DNA from: Neoroseomonas alkaliterrae
GTDB lineage: Bacteria; Pseudomonadota; Alphaproteobacteria; Acetobacterales; Acetobacteraceae
Direction: 5' to 3'
Assembly (NCBI RefSeq): GCF_014199195.1
Contig: NZ_JACIJE010000003.1
Location: 62,001-126,000 of the forward strand
Length of the DNA: 64,000 nucleotides
The position numbers and the translations under genes are program-made. Below the pieces are notes generated by a model. The model did not search any database. It was not told the origin of the DNA and saw nothing but the letters and a program-made list of their open reading frames with translations. This document shows positions 1 through 8,848 of this stretch, in pieces (positions within the stretch are counted from its first letter, which is position 1; the number at the start of each line of letters is the position of its first letter).

Positions 1-241
1 AGTGGCCGAGGCCGGCGATGGTCTCCACCGTGCCGTCCGCCATGCGGATCATGATGGGTGCCACGCCCCCGACATTCACGAGATCGGGCAGCAGGACGCC
101 GAGCGCCATGCCGGCCGCGCAGCCCGCATCCACCGCATTGCCCCCGGCCTCCAGCACCGCGATGGCGGCGGTGGAGGCGAGGTAGTGCCCGGCCGAGACG
201 GCGTGGCGCGGGCCGGAGAGCGTCGGTCGGGTGGCGGTCAT
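1..241 (-). CDS. gamma-glutamyltransferase family protein, N-terminal part
   Basis: This is the first 80 residues of a leftward gene cut by the window start. The segment 'EAGGNAVDAG' is the hallmark of the N-terminal half of gamma-glutamyltransferases, Ntn hydrolases that cleave gamma-glutamyl amide bonds, and 'VNVGGVAPIMI' follows as in that family. The ATG at 239-241 follows an A/G-rich stretch and opens directly on the conserved region without a signal peptide, so a cytoplasmic member is likely. The catalytic Thr and small subunit lie outside the window, so activity and substrate cannot be judged. Confidence 0.8.
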   Translation of the reverse strand, partial: MTATRPTLSGPRHAVSAGHYLASTAAIAVLEAGGNAVDAGCAAGMALGVLLPDLVNVGGVAPIMIRMADGTVETIAGLGH

Positions 242-358
242 GGCGGGTCTCCCGGTCGGGCGGGGAGCCTCGGCGCGGTGCGGCCATGCGTCAACCGCGG
301 CTTGGCGCGGCGCGGGCCGGGGGCAAGGATGCGGCCCTTCGCACAGAGGAGACGCGCC

Positions 359-1144
359 ATGGCCGACCCCGTCCTGCTCTCGGTGGATGCCCGCGGCATC
401 GCCACCGCCACGCTGAACAAGCCCGCCAAGGGCAATGCCTATGACGAGGAGCTGCTCGGCGCGCTGATCGCCGGCCTGGACCGGCTGCGGGACGATGCCG
501 CGGTGCGCGCCCTCGTCATCCGCGGCGCGGGCAAGCATTTCCAGGCCGGGGCGGATCTCGACTGGCTGGCCAAGGCCGCGACCTACGGGCCGGAACAGGC
601 CTTCGCCGCCTCCATGGCGACCACCACCGCGATGCAGAAGCTGAACGAGTTCCCCAAGCCCACCTTCGCGCTGGTGCATGGCGCCTGCTTCGGTGGCGGC
701 TGCGGCGTGGTGTGCTGCGTGGACGTGGCCATCGCGACGCCCGAGGCGATCTTCGGCCTGACGGAAGTGCGCGTCGGCGTGGCGCCGACGCCGATCAGCA
801 CGCACATGGTCCATGCCATGGGCCTCAGGCACACCCGCCGCTATGCGCTGACCGGCGAACGTTTCGACGCCGCCGAGGCGCTGCGGATCGGCCTGGTCCA
901 CGAGGTGGTGCCGGCCGACAAGGCCGAGGCGCGACTCGCCGAGATCATCGACCAGACCATGCTCTCCGCGCCCAGCGCCATCGCCGTGACCAAGGATTCG
1001 TTCCTGGGCGCCAACGGGCTGAAGCTCTCGGCGCGGGAGATGGCGCTGCTCGCCCACGAATCCTGGATGCAGAGGGCTTCGGCGGAGGGGAAGGAGGGGC
1101 TCGCCGCCTTCCGCGAGAAGCGCCGGCCGGCCTGGTACAGATAG
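359..1144 (+). CDS. enoyl-CoA hydratase/isomerase family protein (methylglutaconyl-CoA hydratase-like)
   Basis: The 261-residue protein has the crotonase fold. 'AGKHFQAGADLDWL' supplies the first oxyanion-hole segment, 'HGACFGGGCG' the second, and 'EVRVGVAPTPIS' carries the region of the catalytic glutamate. The ADLDWL and 'GVAPTPIS' segments resemble 3-methylglutaconyl-CoA hydratases of leucine breakdown, but crotonase substrate specificity is hard to call from sequence. The ATG at 359 follows a GAGGAG ribosome-binding site; the longer open frame upstream is not coding-like. It is divergent from the gamma-glutamyltransferase gene and precedes the phosphate operon, with no functional link evident. 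Confidence 0.88.
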   Translation: MADPVLLSVDARGIATATLNKPAKGNAYDEELLGALIAGLDRLRDDAAVRALVIRGAGKHFQAGADLDWLAKAATYGPEQAFAASMATTTAMQKLNEFPKPTFALVHGACFGGGCGVVCCVDVAIATPEAIFGLTEVRVGVAPTPISTHMVHAMGLRHTRRYALTGERFDAAEALRIGLVHEVVPADKAEARLAEIIDQTMLSAPSAIAVTKDSFLGANGLKLSAREMALLAHESWMQRASAEGKEGLAAFREKRRPAWYR

Positions 1145-1215
1145 GGCCGAGGAGCGGGGTTCAGGCCCCGCCCCTCCCCGCCATGGAGGGATGATCGGGG
1201 CGGTTGTCGCCGCCT

Positions 1216-1244
1216 CTGTCATCGAACCTTCATCAAACTGCAAT
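1216..1244 (+). promoter_or_regulatory. Pho box (PhoB-binding direct repeats) upstream of pstS
   Basis: Three heptamers, CTGTCAT (1216-1222), CCTTCAT (1227-1233) and CTGCAAT (1238-1244), are spaced by 4 bp, giving the 11-bp period of PhoB-binding direct repeats. The first matches the Pho-box consensus exactly. The array lies about 90 bp upstream of pstS, the first gene of a pst-phoU-phoB operon that encodes PhoB itself, so positive autoregulation under phosphate limitation is expected. Confidence 0.88.
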
Positions 1245-1334
1245 CGGGAGGTCTTTCGCGGCGCCTAGAAGCCCCGGCGGTGGTGCCGCCCGGCCGGGAC
1301 CGGCGCCCGTGCAACCGACATGGAGACGACGCTC

Positions 1335-2351
1335 GTGAACAGGCGGTCCATCCTTCTCGGCGCCGGTGCGGCGCTGACCCTTCCTCTCGCCGTGCGCGCC
1401 CAGACCGCGCAGATCACCGGCGCCGGCGCGACCTTCCCCAACCCGATCTACCAGAAGTGGGCCGAGGCCGCCCGCGCCGCGATCGGCATCCAGGTGAACT
1501 ACCAGTCCGTCGGCTCGGGCGCGGGCATCAACCAGATCCGCAACCGCACGGTGGACTTCGGTGCCTCCGACGCGCCGCTGAACCAGCAGCAGCTCACCGA
1601 GGGCAACCTGCTGCAGTTCCCGACCGTGATGGGCTCGCTCGTCGCCATCGTGAACATCCCGGGCATCGAGAATGACCAGCTCCGGCTGACCGGCCCGATC
1701 CTGGCCGACATCTACCTCGGCAAGATCACCCGCTGGAACGACCAGCGCATCACCGCGATCAACCCGGGGCTCAACCTGCCCAACCTCGCCATCGCGCCGG
1801 CCTACCGCGCGGACGGCTCGGGCACGACCTTCGTGTGGGTGTCCTACCTCGCGGATGTGTCCGAGGAGTGGAAGACGCGCGTGGGCGTGGGGACCTCGGT
1901 CCGCTTCCCCGCCGGCACCGGCGCGCGCGGCAATGAGGGTGTTGCCGGCACGGTGCGCCAGGTGCGCGGTGCGATCGGCTATGTCGAGAACGCCTACGCC
2001 ATCACCAACCGCCTGGTGACGACGCAGATCCAGAACAAGGACGGCAACTTCGTGAAGCCGGAGCACGAGAGCTTCATGGCCGCCGCGAGCGCGGCCGACT
2101 GGTCCGTGCCGGGCTTCGCGGCGAACGTGATCAACACGGCCGGCCCCAAGTCCTGGCCGATCGTGGCGCCGACCTTCATCCTGCTGCCGACCAACCCGAC
2201 GGATGCGACGCGCAGCGCCAATGTGCGCCGCTTCTTCGACTGGGCCTTCGCCAATGGCGATGCGCTCGCGCAGGAGCTGGAATACATCCCGCTGCCGCAG
2301 GCGACCAAGGACGCGGTGCGCGCGGCCTGGTCGCGCCAGTTCGGCGCCTGA
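1335..2351 (+). CDS. pstS: phosphate ABC transporter, substrate-binding protein PstS
   Basis: This is the periplasmic phosphate-binding protein of the Pst transporter (338 residues). The export signal starts 'MNRRSILLGAGAAL' and ends near 'VRAQ'; the twin arginines suggest Tat export. The mature part opens with 'ITGAGATFPNPIYQKW' and carries 'QSVGSGAGINQI', 'FGASDAPL' and 'RADGSGTTFVW', the PstS phosphate-ligand loops. A GTG start at 1335 is preferred because GGAGA lies 8 nt before it; an ATG at 1320 would add five residues but has no visible ribosome-binding site. It is the first gene behind the Pho box. Confidence 0.93.
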   Translation: MNRRSILLGAGAALTLPLAVRAQTAQITGAGATFPNPIYQKWAEAARAAIGIQVNYQSVGSGAGINQIRNRTVDFGASDAPLNQQQLTEGNLLQFPTVMGSLVAIVNIPGIENDQLRLTGPILADIYLGKITRWNDQRITAINPGLNLPNLAIAPAYRADGSGTTFVWVSYLADVSEEWKTRVGVGTSVRFPAGTGARGNEGVAGTVRQVRGAIGYVENAYAITNRLVTTQIQNKDGNFVKPEHESFMAAASAADWSVPGFAANVINTAGPKSWPIVAPTFILLPTNPTDATRSANVRRFFDWAFANGDALAQELEYIPLPQATKDAVRAAWSRQFGA

Positions 2352-2367
2352 TCGGGCCGGACCAGCC

Positions 2368-2393
2368 GGGGGGCCGGCCGAGGCCGGCTCCCC
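2368..2393 (+). terminator. stem-loop between pstS and pstC
   Basis: An 11-bp stem (2368-2378 pairing with 2383-2393, one G-U pair) closes a CGAG tetraloop, 16 nt after the pstS stop codon. No T-tract follows, so it is more likely a partial terminator or 3'-end stabiliser than a full stop. Such a hairpin would let the binding protein be made in excess over the membrane components. Confidence 0.6.
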
Positions 2394-2422
2394 ACCCCCA
2401 TCCCTCCTGACGGGCAGAGACA

Positions 2423-3394
2423 GTGAGCCAGGCCGCGACCGCCTCCCCTCCGGCCCCCGAGCGCGTGGCGCGCCGGGCGGGCAATCTCGGCGACATCGCC
2501 TTCGAATGGGCCTGCAAGGGCGCGGGCATCTTCGTCCTGCTGCTGCTCGGCGCCATCATCGTGGAGCTGTTCATCGCCGGCTGGCCCGCCTTCCGGGCCT
2601 TCGGCGTCGGCTTCCTGACCTCGACGGACTGGGACCCGGTGCAGGAGGTGTTCGGCGCCGGCGTCTCGATCTACGGCACTGTCGTGACGGCGGTGCTCGC
2701 CATCGTGCTCGCCGTGCCGCTCGCCTTCGGGGCCGCCTTCTACCTGACGGAACTCGCCCCGGTCTGGCTGCGCCGCCCGGTCGGGACGGCGATCGAGCTG
2801 CTGGCCGCCGTGCCCTCCATCATCTACGGCATGTGGGGCTTCTTCGTCATCGTCCCCTTCTTCGCGCAGAACATCCAGCCCTTCCTGATCGACACGCTGG
2901 GCGAGTTGCCGTTCATCGGCGCGCTGTTCCAGGGCCCGCCCTTCGGCACCGGCATCTTCATGGCCGCCTTCATCCTCGCCATCATGATCCTGCCCTTCAT
3001 CGCCGCCACCATGCGCGACGTGTTCGAACAGGTGCCGCCGGTCTACAAGGAGAGTGCCTATGGCCTCGGGGCGACGACCTGGGAGGTGATGAAGGGCGTC
3101 GTCATCCCCTACACGCGCGTCTCGGTGGTGGGCGGCATCATGCTCGGCCTCGGCCGCGCGCTGGGGGAGACGATGGCGGTCACCTTCGTCATCGGCAACG
3201 CGAACCGTATCTCGACCAGCCTCTTCGGGCCAGGCAACACCATCGCCTCGCTCATCGCGCTCGAGTTCGGGGAGAGCGAGATCGGCAGCCTGAAGCTCGC
3301 ATCGCTGCTGGCGCTCGGCTTCATCCTGTTCTTCCTCTCCTTCATCGTGCTCGCGACTTCGCGCTACCTGCTCCGTTCCAGGCTGAAGGGCTGA
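2423..3394 (+). CDS. pstC: phosphate ABC transporter permease PstC
   Basis: PstC is one of the two inner-membrane subunits that form the phosphate channel (323 residues). After a short cytoplasmic N-terminus come six hydrophobic segments, beginning '[16 protein letters not shown]'. The EAA-type loop that contacts PstB reads '[21 protein letters not shown]'. '[15 protein letters not shown]' is a PstC signature. The start is GTG at 2423, behind the pstS-pstC stem-loop. pstA follows four bases after its stop. Confidence 0.94.
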   Translation: MSQAATASPPAPERVARRAGNLGDIAFEWACKGAGIFVLLLLGAIIVELFIAGWPAFRAFGVGFLTSTDWDPVQEVFGAGVSIYGTVVTAVLAIVLAVPLAFGAAFYLTELAPVWLRRPVGTAIELLAAVPSIIYGMWGFFVIVPFFAQNIQPFLIDTLGELPFIGALFQGPPFGTGIFMAAFILAIMILPFIAATMRDVFEQVPPVYKESAYGLGATTWEVMKGVVIPYTRVSVVGGIMLGLGRALGETMAVTFVIGNANRISTSLFGPGNTIASLIALEFGESEIGSLKLASLLALGFILFFLSFIVLATSRYLLRSRLKG

Positions 3395-3398
3395 ACCC

Positions 3399-4292
3399 AT
3401 GAGCCTATCCCTCACCGCCGGGGCGGTGCCCGGCCCGCGCAAGGACCCTTCGGTGGCGGCCGCCCTCGGCCGGCGCCGCAAGCGGGTGAACCTGATCGTC
3501 AAGGTGCTCTGCGTCGCGGCGACGCTGATCGGCCTCGCCTTCCTTGCCTCGATCCTGGTGACACTCACCTATCGCGGCTTCGAGGCGATGAGCCTGCGCG
3601 TCTTCACCCATGTCACGGCCGCGCCGGGCTCCGATGGCGGGCTGCTGAACGCCATCGTGGGCAGCCTGATTCAGGCGACCCTCGGGACGATGATCGGAAC
3701 GCCGATCGGCATGCTGGTCGGCACCTACCTCGCGGAATACGCGCGCGGATCGAAGCTCGGCAACCTCGTGCGTTTCGTCTCGGACATCCTGCTCTCGGCG
3801 CCCTCGATCCTGATCGGGCTTTTCGTCTACACCATCATCGTGCTGCCGATGGGCGGCTTCTCGGGATGGGCGGGGGTGGTCGCGCTCGCGATCATCGTGA
3901 TCCCGGTCGTGGTGCGCACCACCGAGGACATGCTGACCCTGATCCCGAACACGCTGCGCGAGGCGGTGATGGGCCTCGGCGCGCCGAAGTGGAAGATGAT
4001 CGTTTTCGTGTGCTGGAAATCGGCGCGCGCGGGCATCATCACCGGCGTCCTGCTGGCCGTCGCGCGCGTCGCGGGGGAGACGGCGCCGCTGCTCTTCACC
4101 TCGCTCGGCAACAACACCTGGTCCACCGACCTGATGAAGCCCATGTCGAGCCTGCCCGTGACGATCTACGCCTTCGCCGCCTCCCCCTTCGAGGACTGGA
4201 TCGCGCTGGCCTGGGCCGGCGCGCTGCTGATCACGCTCGGCGTGCTCGGCCTCAACATCCTGGCGCGCACGCTGCTGCGCAACCGCACCTGA
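3399..4292 (+). CDS. pstA: phosphate ABC transporter permease PstA
   Basis: PstA is the second membrane subunit of the high-affinity phosphate importer (297 residues), partner of PstC. It has six membrane segments, the first around '[20 protein letters not shown]'. '[16 protein letters not shown]' is typical of PstA, and the ATPase-contact loop is '[15 protein letters not shown]'. '[15 protein letters not shown]' near the end is the conserved PstA segment. The ATG lies four bases after the pstC stop, so co-translation is likely. Confidence 0.94.
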   Translation: MSLSLTAGAVPGPRKDPSVAAALGRRRKRVNLIVKVLCVAATLIGLAFLASILVTLTYRGFEAMSLRVFTHVTAAPGSDGGLLNAIVGSLIQATLGTMIGTPIGMLVGTYLAEYARGSKLGNLVRFVSDILLSAPSILIGLFVYTIIVLPMGGFSGWAGVVALAIIVIPVVVRTTEDMLTLIPNTLREAVMGLGAPKWKMIVFVCWKSARAGIITGVLLAVARVAGETAPLLFTSLGNNTWSTDLMKPMSSLPVTIYAFAASPFEDWIALAWAGALLITLGVLGLNILARTLLRNRT

Positions 4293-4309
4293 CCGGAAGG
4301 ATCGGCACC

Positions 4310-5143
4310 ATGTCCACCACCACCGACACCCAGGCGGCGGCCACGCAAGGCTTCGGGGGCGTGCAGGCGCGCTCCGAGGCGGTGCTGAACGCGCCGCGCA
4401 TCGCCATCCGCAACCTCGACTTCTTCTACGGCGACAACCGCGCGCTCAAGGCGATCGACTTCGACATCCCGGACCGACAGGTGACCGGCATGATCGGGCC
4501 GTCGGGCTGCGGCAAGTCCACCCTGCTGCGCGTGCTGAACCGCATGTACAGCCTCTATCCGGGCCAGCGCGCCACGGGCGAGGCGATGCTCGACGGCATG
4601 AACATCGTCGCCCCGGACTGCGACCTCAACGCGCTGCGCGCCAAGGTCGGCATGGTGTTCCAGAAGCCGACCCCCTTCCCGATGACGATCTACGAGAACA
4701 TCGCCTTCGGCGTGCGCCTGCACGAGAAGCTGTCCAAGGCGCAGATGGACGAGCGCGTGGAATGGGCGCTGACGCGCGCGGCGATCTGGGAGGAGGTGAA
4801 GGACCGGCTCGACACCTCCGCCCTTGGCCTCTCGGGCGGGCAGCAGCAGCGCCTGTGCATCGCGCGCACCATCGCGGTGCGCCCCGAAGTCATCCTGTTC
4901 GACGAGCCGACCTCCGCCCTCGACCCGATCTCGACGCTGAAGATCGAGGAGCTGATCGACGAGCTCAAGCGCGACTTCACCATCGTGATCGTCACCCACA
5001 ACATGCAGCAGGCCGCGCGCTGCGCCGACCAGGTGGCGTTCTTCTACCTCGGCGAGCTGATCGAGGTGGCGCCGGCGGCTCAGATGTTCACCGCGCCGAA
5101 GCACGCCAAGACCCAGGAATACATCACCGGCCGCTTCGGCTGA
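4310..5143 (+). CDS. pstB: phosphate ABC transporter ATP-binding protein PstB
   Basis: PstB is the ATPase that drives phosphate import through PstC/PstA (277 residues). It shows Walker A 'GPSGCGKST', Q-loop '[16 protein letters not shown]', signature 'LSGGQQQR', Walker B '[12 protein letters not shown]' and H-loop 'VTHNM'. '[12 protein letters not shown]' is diagnostic for PstB among ABC ATPases. About 35 residues precede the core domain, somewhat longer than in E. coli. The ATG at 4310 has GGAAGGA upstream. phoU follows after 19 bases. Confidence 0.96.
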   Translation: MSTTTDTQAAATQGFGGVQARSEAVLNAPRIAIRNLDFFYGDNRALKAIDFDIPDRQVTGMIGPSGCGKSTLLRVLNRMYSLYPGQRATGEAMLDGMNIVAPDCDLNALRAKVGMVFQKPTPFPMTIYENIAFGVRLHEKLSKAQMDERVEWALTRAAIWEEVKDRLDTSALGLSGGQQQRLCIARTIAVRPEVILFDEPTSALDPISTLKIEELIDELKRDFTIVIVTHNMQQAARCADQVAFFYLGELIEVAPAAQMFTAPKHAKTQEYITGRFG

Positions 5144-5162
5144 GCCGGGGAAGGACACCGCC

Positions 5163-5891
5163 ATGCCCACCGAGACCCTTCCCGAGCACATCGTCAAGTC
5201 CTACGACGAGGATCTGCGCCACCTGCGCGACATGACCGCGCGGATGGGTGGCCTTGCCGAGCGCCAGGTCGCGGACGCCACCCGCGCGCTGGTGCGCCGC
5301 GACACCGAGCTCGCCACCGAGGTGGTCCAGCGCGATGCGCAGATCGACGCACTCGAGCGCGAGATCGAGAGCTTCTGCGTGCGCCTGATCGCGCTGCGCC
5401 AGCCCATGGCGCAGGATCTGCGCGTCATCATCGCGGCGATGAAGGCCTCGAACGACCTCGAGCGGATCGGCGATTACGCGCGCAACGCCGCCAAGCGGGC
5501 CATCGTGCTCGCCTCGCTTCCCGCGATCGGCAGCCTCGCCGGATTCGAGCGCATGGCGCAGCTGGTGCAGGAGAACCTCAAGGCCGCGATGGACGCCTTC
5601 GTCACCGACGACGCCGAGGCCGCCCGCGCCGTATGGGAGGCCGACGAACCGGTGGACGCCATCTACAACGGCATCTTCCGCGAGCTGCTGACCTTCATGA
5701 TGGAGGATCCGCGCAACATCACCGCGGCCACCCACATGCTGTTCATCGCGAAGAACCTAGAGCGCATCGGCGACCACACCACGAACATCGCCGAACGAAT
5801 CTACTACGCGGTGCGCGGCGACACCCTGCCCGAGGAGCGCCCGAAGGCCGACCAGTCGGCCTATGCCGTCGTGCGCCCGGCGGGCGAGTAA
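5163..5891 (+). CDS. phoU: phosphate signalling regulator PhoU
   Basis: PhoU (242 residues) is the cytoplasmic helical protein that links Pst transporter state to the PhoR/PhoB pair and keeps the regulon off when phosphate is plentiful. It has two similar three-helix halves, each with a metal-ligand motif: 'ASNDLERIGDYARN' in the first and 'IAKNLERIGDHTTNIAE' in the second. Its place between pstB and phoB is the standard alphaproteobacterial arrangement. Confidence 0.95.
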   Translation: MPTETLPEHIVKSYDEDLRHLRDMTARMGGLAERQVADATRALVRRDTELATEVVQRDAQIDALEREIESFCVRLIALRQPMAQDLRVIIAAMKASNDLERIGDYARNAAKRAIVLASLPAIGSLAGFERMAQLVQENLKAAMDAFVTDDAEAARAVWEADEPVDAIYNGIFRELLTFMMEDPRNITAATHMLFIAKNLERIGDHTTNIAERIYYAVRGDTLPEERPKADQSAYAVVRPAGE

Positions 5892-5908
5892 CCGAGCGGG
5901 AGCCCGCC

Positions 5909-6625
5909 ATGGCCGAGGCCTATTCGACGCTGGCGAAGCCGACCATCCTCGTCGTCGAGGACGAGGCGCCGCTGATGACCCTGCTGCGCTACAATCTTGA
6001 GAAGCAGGGCTTCAAGGTCGAGGAGGCCGCCGACGGGCAGGAGGCGCTGCTGCGCGTCGCCGAGGCCAAGCCAGACCTCGTGCTGCTCGACTGGATGCTC
6101 CCCGCGCTCTCGGGCATCGAGGTCTGCCGCCAGCTCCGCCGCCGTCCGAACACGCGCGACCTGCCCATCATCATGGTCACCGCGCGCACCGAGGACCAGG
6201 ACGCGGTGCGCGCGCTCGACACCGGCGCGGACGACTACATCGCCAAGCCCTTCGTGATGGATTCGCTGCTCGCGCGCATCCGCGCGCTGCTGCGCCGCTC
6301 CGGCGGGGTCGCGACCAAGGGCACGCTCACCTACCGCGACCTGACGATGGACCAGGACGCGCATCGCGTCAGCCGTGCCGGGCGTTCCCTGCATCTCGGC
6401 CCCACCGAGTACCGGCTGCTCGAGTTCTTCCTGCAGCATCCGGGCCGCGTCTTCACGCGCGAGCAGTTGCTGGACGCGGTCTGGGGGCGCGACATCCACG
6501 TCGAGCCGCGCACGGTTGACGTGCACATCCGCCGGCTGCGCAAGGCGATCAATGGCGAGAACGAGGTGGACCTCGTGCGCACCGTACGCTCGGCGGGCTA
6601 CGCGCTCGACGCCGGGGATCACTGA
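5909..6625 (+). CDS. phoB: phosphate regulon response regulator PhoB
   Basis: PhoB is an OmpR-type response regulator (238 residues). The receiver domain (about 12-130) has the acidic pair in 'VVEDEA', the phospho-acceptor Asp61 in 'LLDWMLP' and the conserved Lys in 'DYIAKPF'. The winged-helix domain contains 'LGPTEYRLLEFFLQHPGRVFTREQLL' and 'VDVHIRRLRKAI', both PhoB-like. It is last in the pst operon, and the Pho box at 1216-1244 is its expected target. No phoR kinase gene lies next to it in this window. Its end overlaps the convergent Na/Pi transporter gene by 7 bp. Confidence 0.95.
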   Translation: MAEAYSTLAKPTILVVEDEAPLMTLLRYNLEKQGFKVEEAADGQEALLRVAEAKPDLVLLDWMLPALSGIEVCRQLRRRPNTRDLPIIMVTARTEDQDAVRALDTGADDYIAKPFVMDSLLARIRALLRRSGGVATKGTLTYRDLTMDQDAHRVSRAGRSLHLGPTEYRLLEFFLQHPGRVFTREQLLDAVWGRDIHVEPRTVDVHIRRLRKAINGENEVDLVRTVRSAGYALDAGDH

Positions 6626-8229
6626 ACCGCGGCGCGCCCGTTCCCGGCCGCATCCTCCTCGAAGGCCTCGCCGCTGCGCGCCGCGGCGAGGCGCCGCCGC
6701 CCCTTTGCGATGCCTGCGGCGATGTGGCGCAGGCGCTGCGCATGCAGCAGCGCGGCATCCATCGTCGCGACAGGCACCGTGCCCTCGGCCGCGGCCGCGA
6801 GCAGGCGCTGCTTCACCGCCTGGTAGGCCGCCTCGGCGCCGGCCGCGGCGGCCATCGCCGCATCGGGGTCGCCGCTGCGCAGCGCCTCGCCCATGGCGGA
6901 TTCGAGAAGGGCGAGGTCCGCGCCGCCGGCGTGCCGCGCGGCCGCATCCGCTTCCCACAGCCGCGCCGCCTCGGCCGCCACAACCTCGGCATGCTGCACG
7001 GCGCGCAGCAGGTTCGGCAGGGCATGGACCACCGCCTCGGGCAGCGGCTGGGCATGCAGGCGCGCGACGAAGGCCCGTATCTCGCGCCCGAGCGAGGCGA
7101 CCGCCCGCGCGCGCGCTTCCGCCTCCGCCTGCCCCCCGCCGCCCGGCGCGGCGATCGAGGCCGCGATCGCCATCATGCGCGCGACCTCCCGCCCCACGGC
7201 GCGGACGGCCAGGTCGGGCACTGGCATCAGCGTCTCGTCGAGGTGGCGCGCCCGGCCGAGCGCATCCTCGGCCCGCGCGAAGCGCCGCGACAGCCACGCG
7301 ATCAGGCGGCGCGCGAAGGGCCAGATCAGGGCGACGCCGAGCAGGTTGAAGACGGTGTGGAACACGGCCAGCACCGTGGGCATGTCCTGCCCCGCCCCCA
7401 CCGCGCCCGCGATCCAGCGGCTGCCAGCCACCAGCGGCGCCAGCAGCACGAGCGCCACGGCGCCGGTCATCAGGTTGAAGACGATGTGCGCCGCCGCGAC
7501 GCGCCGCGCCGGTGCGGTCGCGCCGATCGCCGCGAGCAGGGCGGTCGAGGTGGTGCCGATGTTCGTCCCGATCACCGCCGCGGCGGCGAGGTCCAGCGGC
7601 ACGGCCCCGCCCGCCGTCGCCGTCAGCACGATGGCGATGGCCGCAGACGACGCCTGGGTGAGCAGCGTGAGCGCCGTGCCGAGCAGCACGAAGCCGAGGA
7701 TCGCGAGCAGCCCGCCCTCGGGCAGGTCGAGGCCCGCGAGGCGCGGCGCCAGCCCCGCGAAGCCCTGCTGCAGCACCTCGATGCCGAGGAAGAAGGCGCC
7801 GAAGCCCGCCAGCGCCTGGCCGATGCCCGCGAGCCGCACGCGCTGCGCGGCGAACAGCCGCAGGCCCATGCCGATCCCGAGCAGCGGCATCGCATAGGCC
7901 GCGATGTCGATGCCGATGCCGGCGAAGGCGACGAGCCATGCCGTCGTGGTGGTGCCGACATTGGTGCCGAACACCACCCAGACCGCCTGGGTCAGCGTCA
8001 GCAGCCCGGCATTGACGAAGCCGACGGCGGCGACCGTGACGGCGCTCGACGATCGCACCAGCGCCGTCACCAGCATGCCGGCGAGCAGCCCGCGCAACGG
8101 CGTGTTGGTCCAGCGTTCGAGGATGTCGCGCAACGCCGCGCCTGCGGCCTGCTTCAGCCCCTCCGTCATCAGCCAGGTGCCGAGCAGGAAGAGGCCGAGG
8201 CCGCCGAGCAGCGCCGATGCCGCCGCCAC
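6619..8229 (-). CDS. Na/Pi cotransporter family protein with C-terminal PhoU-like domain
   Basis: This 536-residue protein belongs to the NptA/YjbB (Na/Pi cotransporter II) family. The N-terminal membrane part (about 1-310) contains the inverted-repeat motifs 'ALVRSSSAVTVAAVGFV' and 'LTQASSAAIAIVLTA', each followed by a 'GTNVGTT' or 'GTNIGTT' element, as expected for this fold. The C-terminal 200 residues are helical and Ala-rich, in the position of the PhoU-like domain seen in YjbB. It starts with GTG six bases after the deoxyribosyltransferase-like gene and converges on phoB. A role in phosphate flux is inferred from family and location. Confidence 0.85.
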   Translation of the reverse strand: MAAASALLGGLGLFLLGTWLMTEGLKQAAGAALRDILERWTNTPLRGLLAGMLVTALVRSSSAVTVAAVGFVNAGLLTLTQAVWVVFGTNVGTTTTAWLVAFAGIGIDIAAYAMPLLGIGMGLRLFAAQRVRLAGIGQALAGFGAFFLGIEVLQQGFAGLAPRLAGLDLPEGGLLAILGFVLLGTALTLLTQASSAAIAIVLTATAGGAVPLDLAAAAVIGTNIGTTSTALLAAIGATAPARRVAAAHIVFNLMTGAVALVLLAPLVAGSRWIAGAVGAGQDMPTVLAVFHTVFNLLGVALIWPFARRLIAWLSRRFARAEDALGRARHLDETLMPVPDLAVRAVGREVARMMAIAASIAAPGGGGQAEAEARARAVASLGREIRAFVARLHAQPLPEAVVHALPNLLRAVQHAEVVAAEAARLWEADAAARHAGGADLALLESAMGEALRSGDPDAAMAAAAGAEAAYQAVKQRLLAAAAEGTVPVATMDAALLHAQRLRHIAAGIAKGRRRLAAARSGEAFEEDAAGNGRAAVQ

Positions 8230-8235
8230 GCCGGC

Positions 8236-8796
8236 CTATCCGCCGCCGCCGGCCAGCCGCGCGACGCAGCGCGCGAAGGCCGTGAGGTCGCGCCAGCGGT
8301 CACCCTCGGCGTCATGCCGTTCGAGCACGCCGCCGGCGGCTGCGATGGCGCCGTCGATCATCAGGTTGTCGGTGAGGCCGAAATCCTCGAGGCCCAGCCC
8401 CTCCGCGTCCTCCCAGCCGCCATCGGCGCGTCGGCGCGCGGCCGGGCCGAGGAACGCCCGCGTGCGGTCGAGGAAATCCGCCCCCGCATTGGTGTAGCCG
8501 AGCACCGGCCGGCCGAGGGCGCGCATGAAGCCCAGTTCGAAGACGGTCCCGGGATCGGCCGAAGGGCCGCGGAACGGCGTGAGATTGGCGATCAGCGCGC
8601 CGCAGGAGCGGATATGCGCCTCGTTGCCGAGGTAGATGCGCATCCAGTAGGGCCGTTCGGCCGGCGGCGCGGCGGGCGGCGGGTCGAGCGGGAAGACGCC
8701 CTCGAGCCCGTACGCGGCGCAGAGGCGCTTCTTCGCCGCCGCGATCTCGAGCGCGTCGGGCAGGAAGACCTCGGGGCCGGCGAGGTAGATTCGCAT
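8236..8796 (-). CDS. nucleoside 2-deoxyribosyltransferase-like protein
   Basis: This 186-residue protein matches the nucleoside 2-deoxyribosyltransferase family. It opens 'MRIYLAGPEVFLPDA', has 'GALIANLTPFRGPSADPGTVFELGFMRALGRPV' in short consecutive motifs (the D-P-G-T-x-x-E-x-G segment carries the catalytic Glu), and ends with 'LMIDGAI'. Family members exchange bases between deoxynucleosides, or hydrolyse nucleoside monophosphates in some branches; which applies here is unknown. It is six bases upstream of the Na/Pi transporter gene, so the two are probably co-transcribed. Confidence 0.85.
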   Translation of the reverse strand: MRIYLAGPEVFLPDALEIAAAKKRLCAAYGLEGVFPLDPPPAAPPAERPYWMRIYLGNEAHIRSCGALIANLTPFRGPSADPGTVFELGFMRALGRPVLGYTNAGADFLDRTRAFLGPAARRRADGGWEDAEGLGLEDFGLTDNLMIDGAIAAAGGVLERHDAEGDRWRDLTAFARCVARLAGGGG

Positions 8797-8848
8797 GGCC
8801 GCCGATCCTGCCTTGCGCCCCCGCCCCGCGCCATGCGCAATGCGGGCC

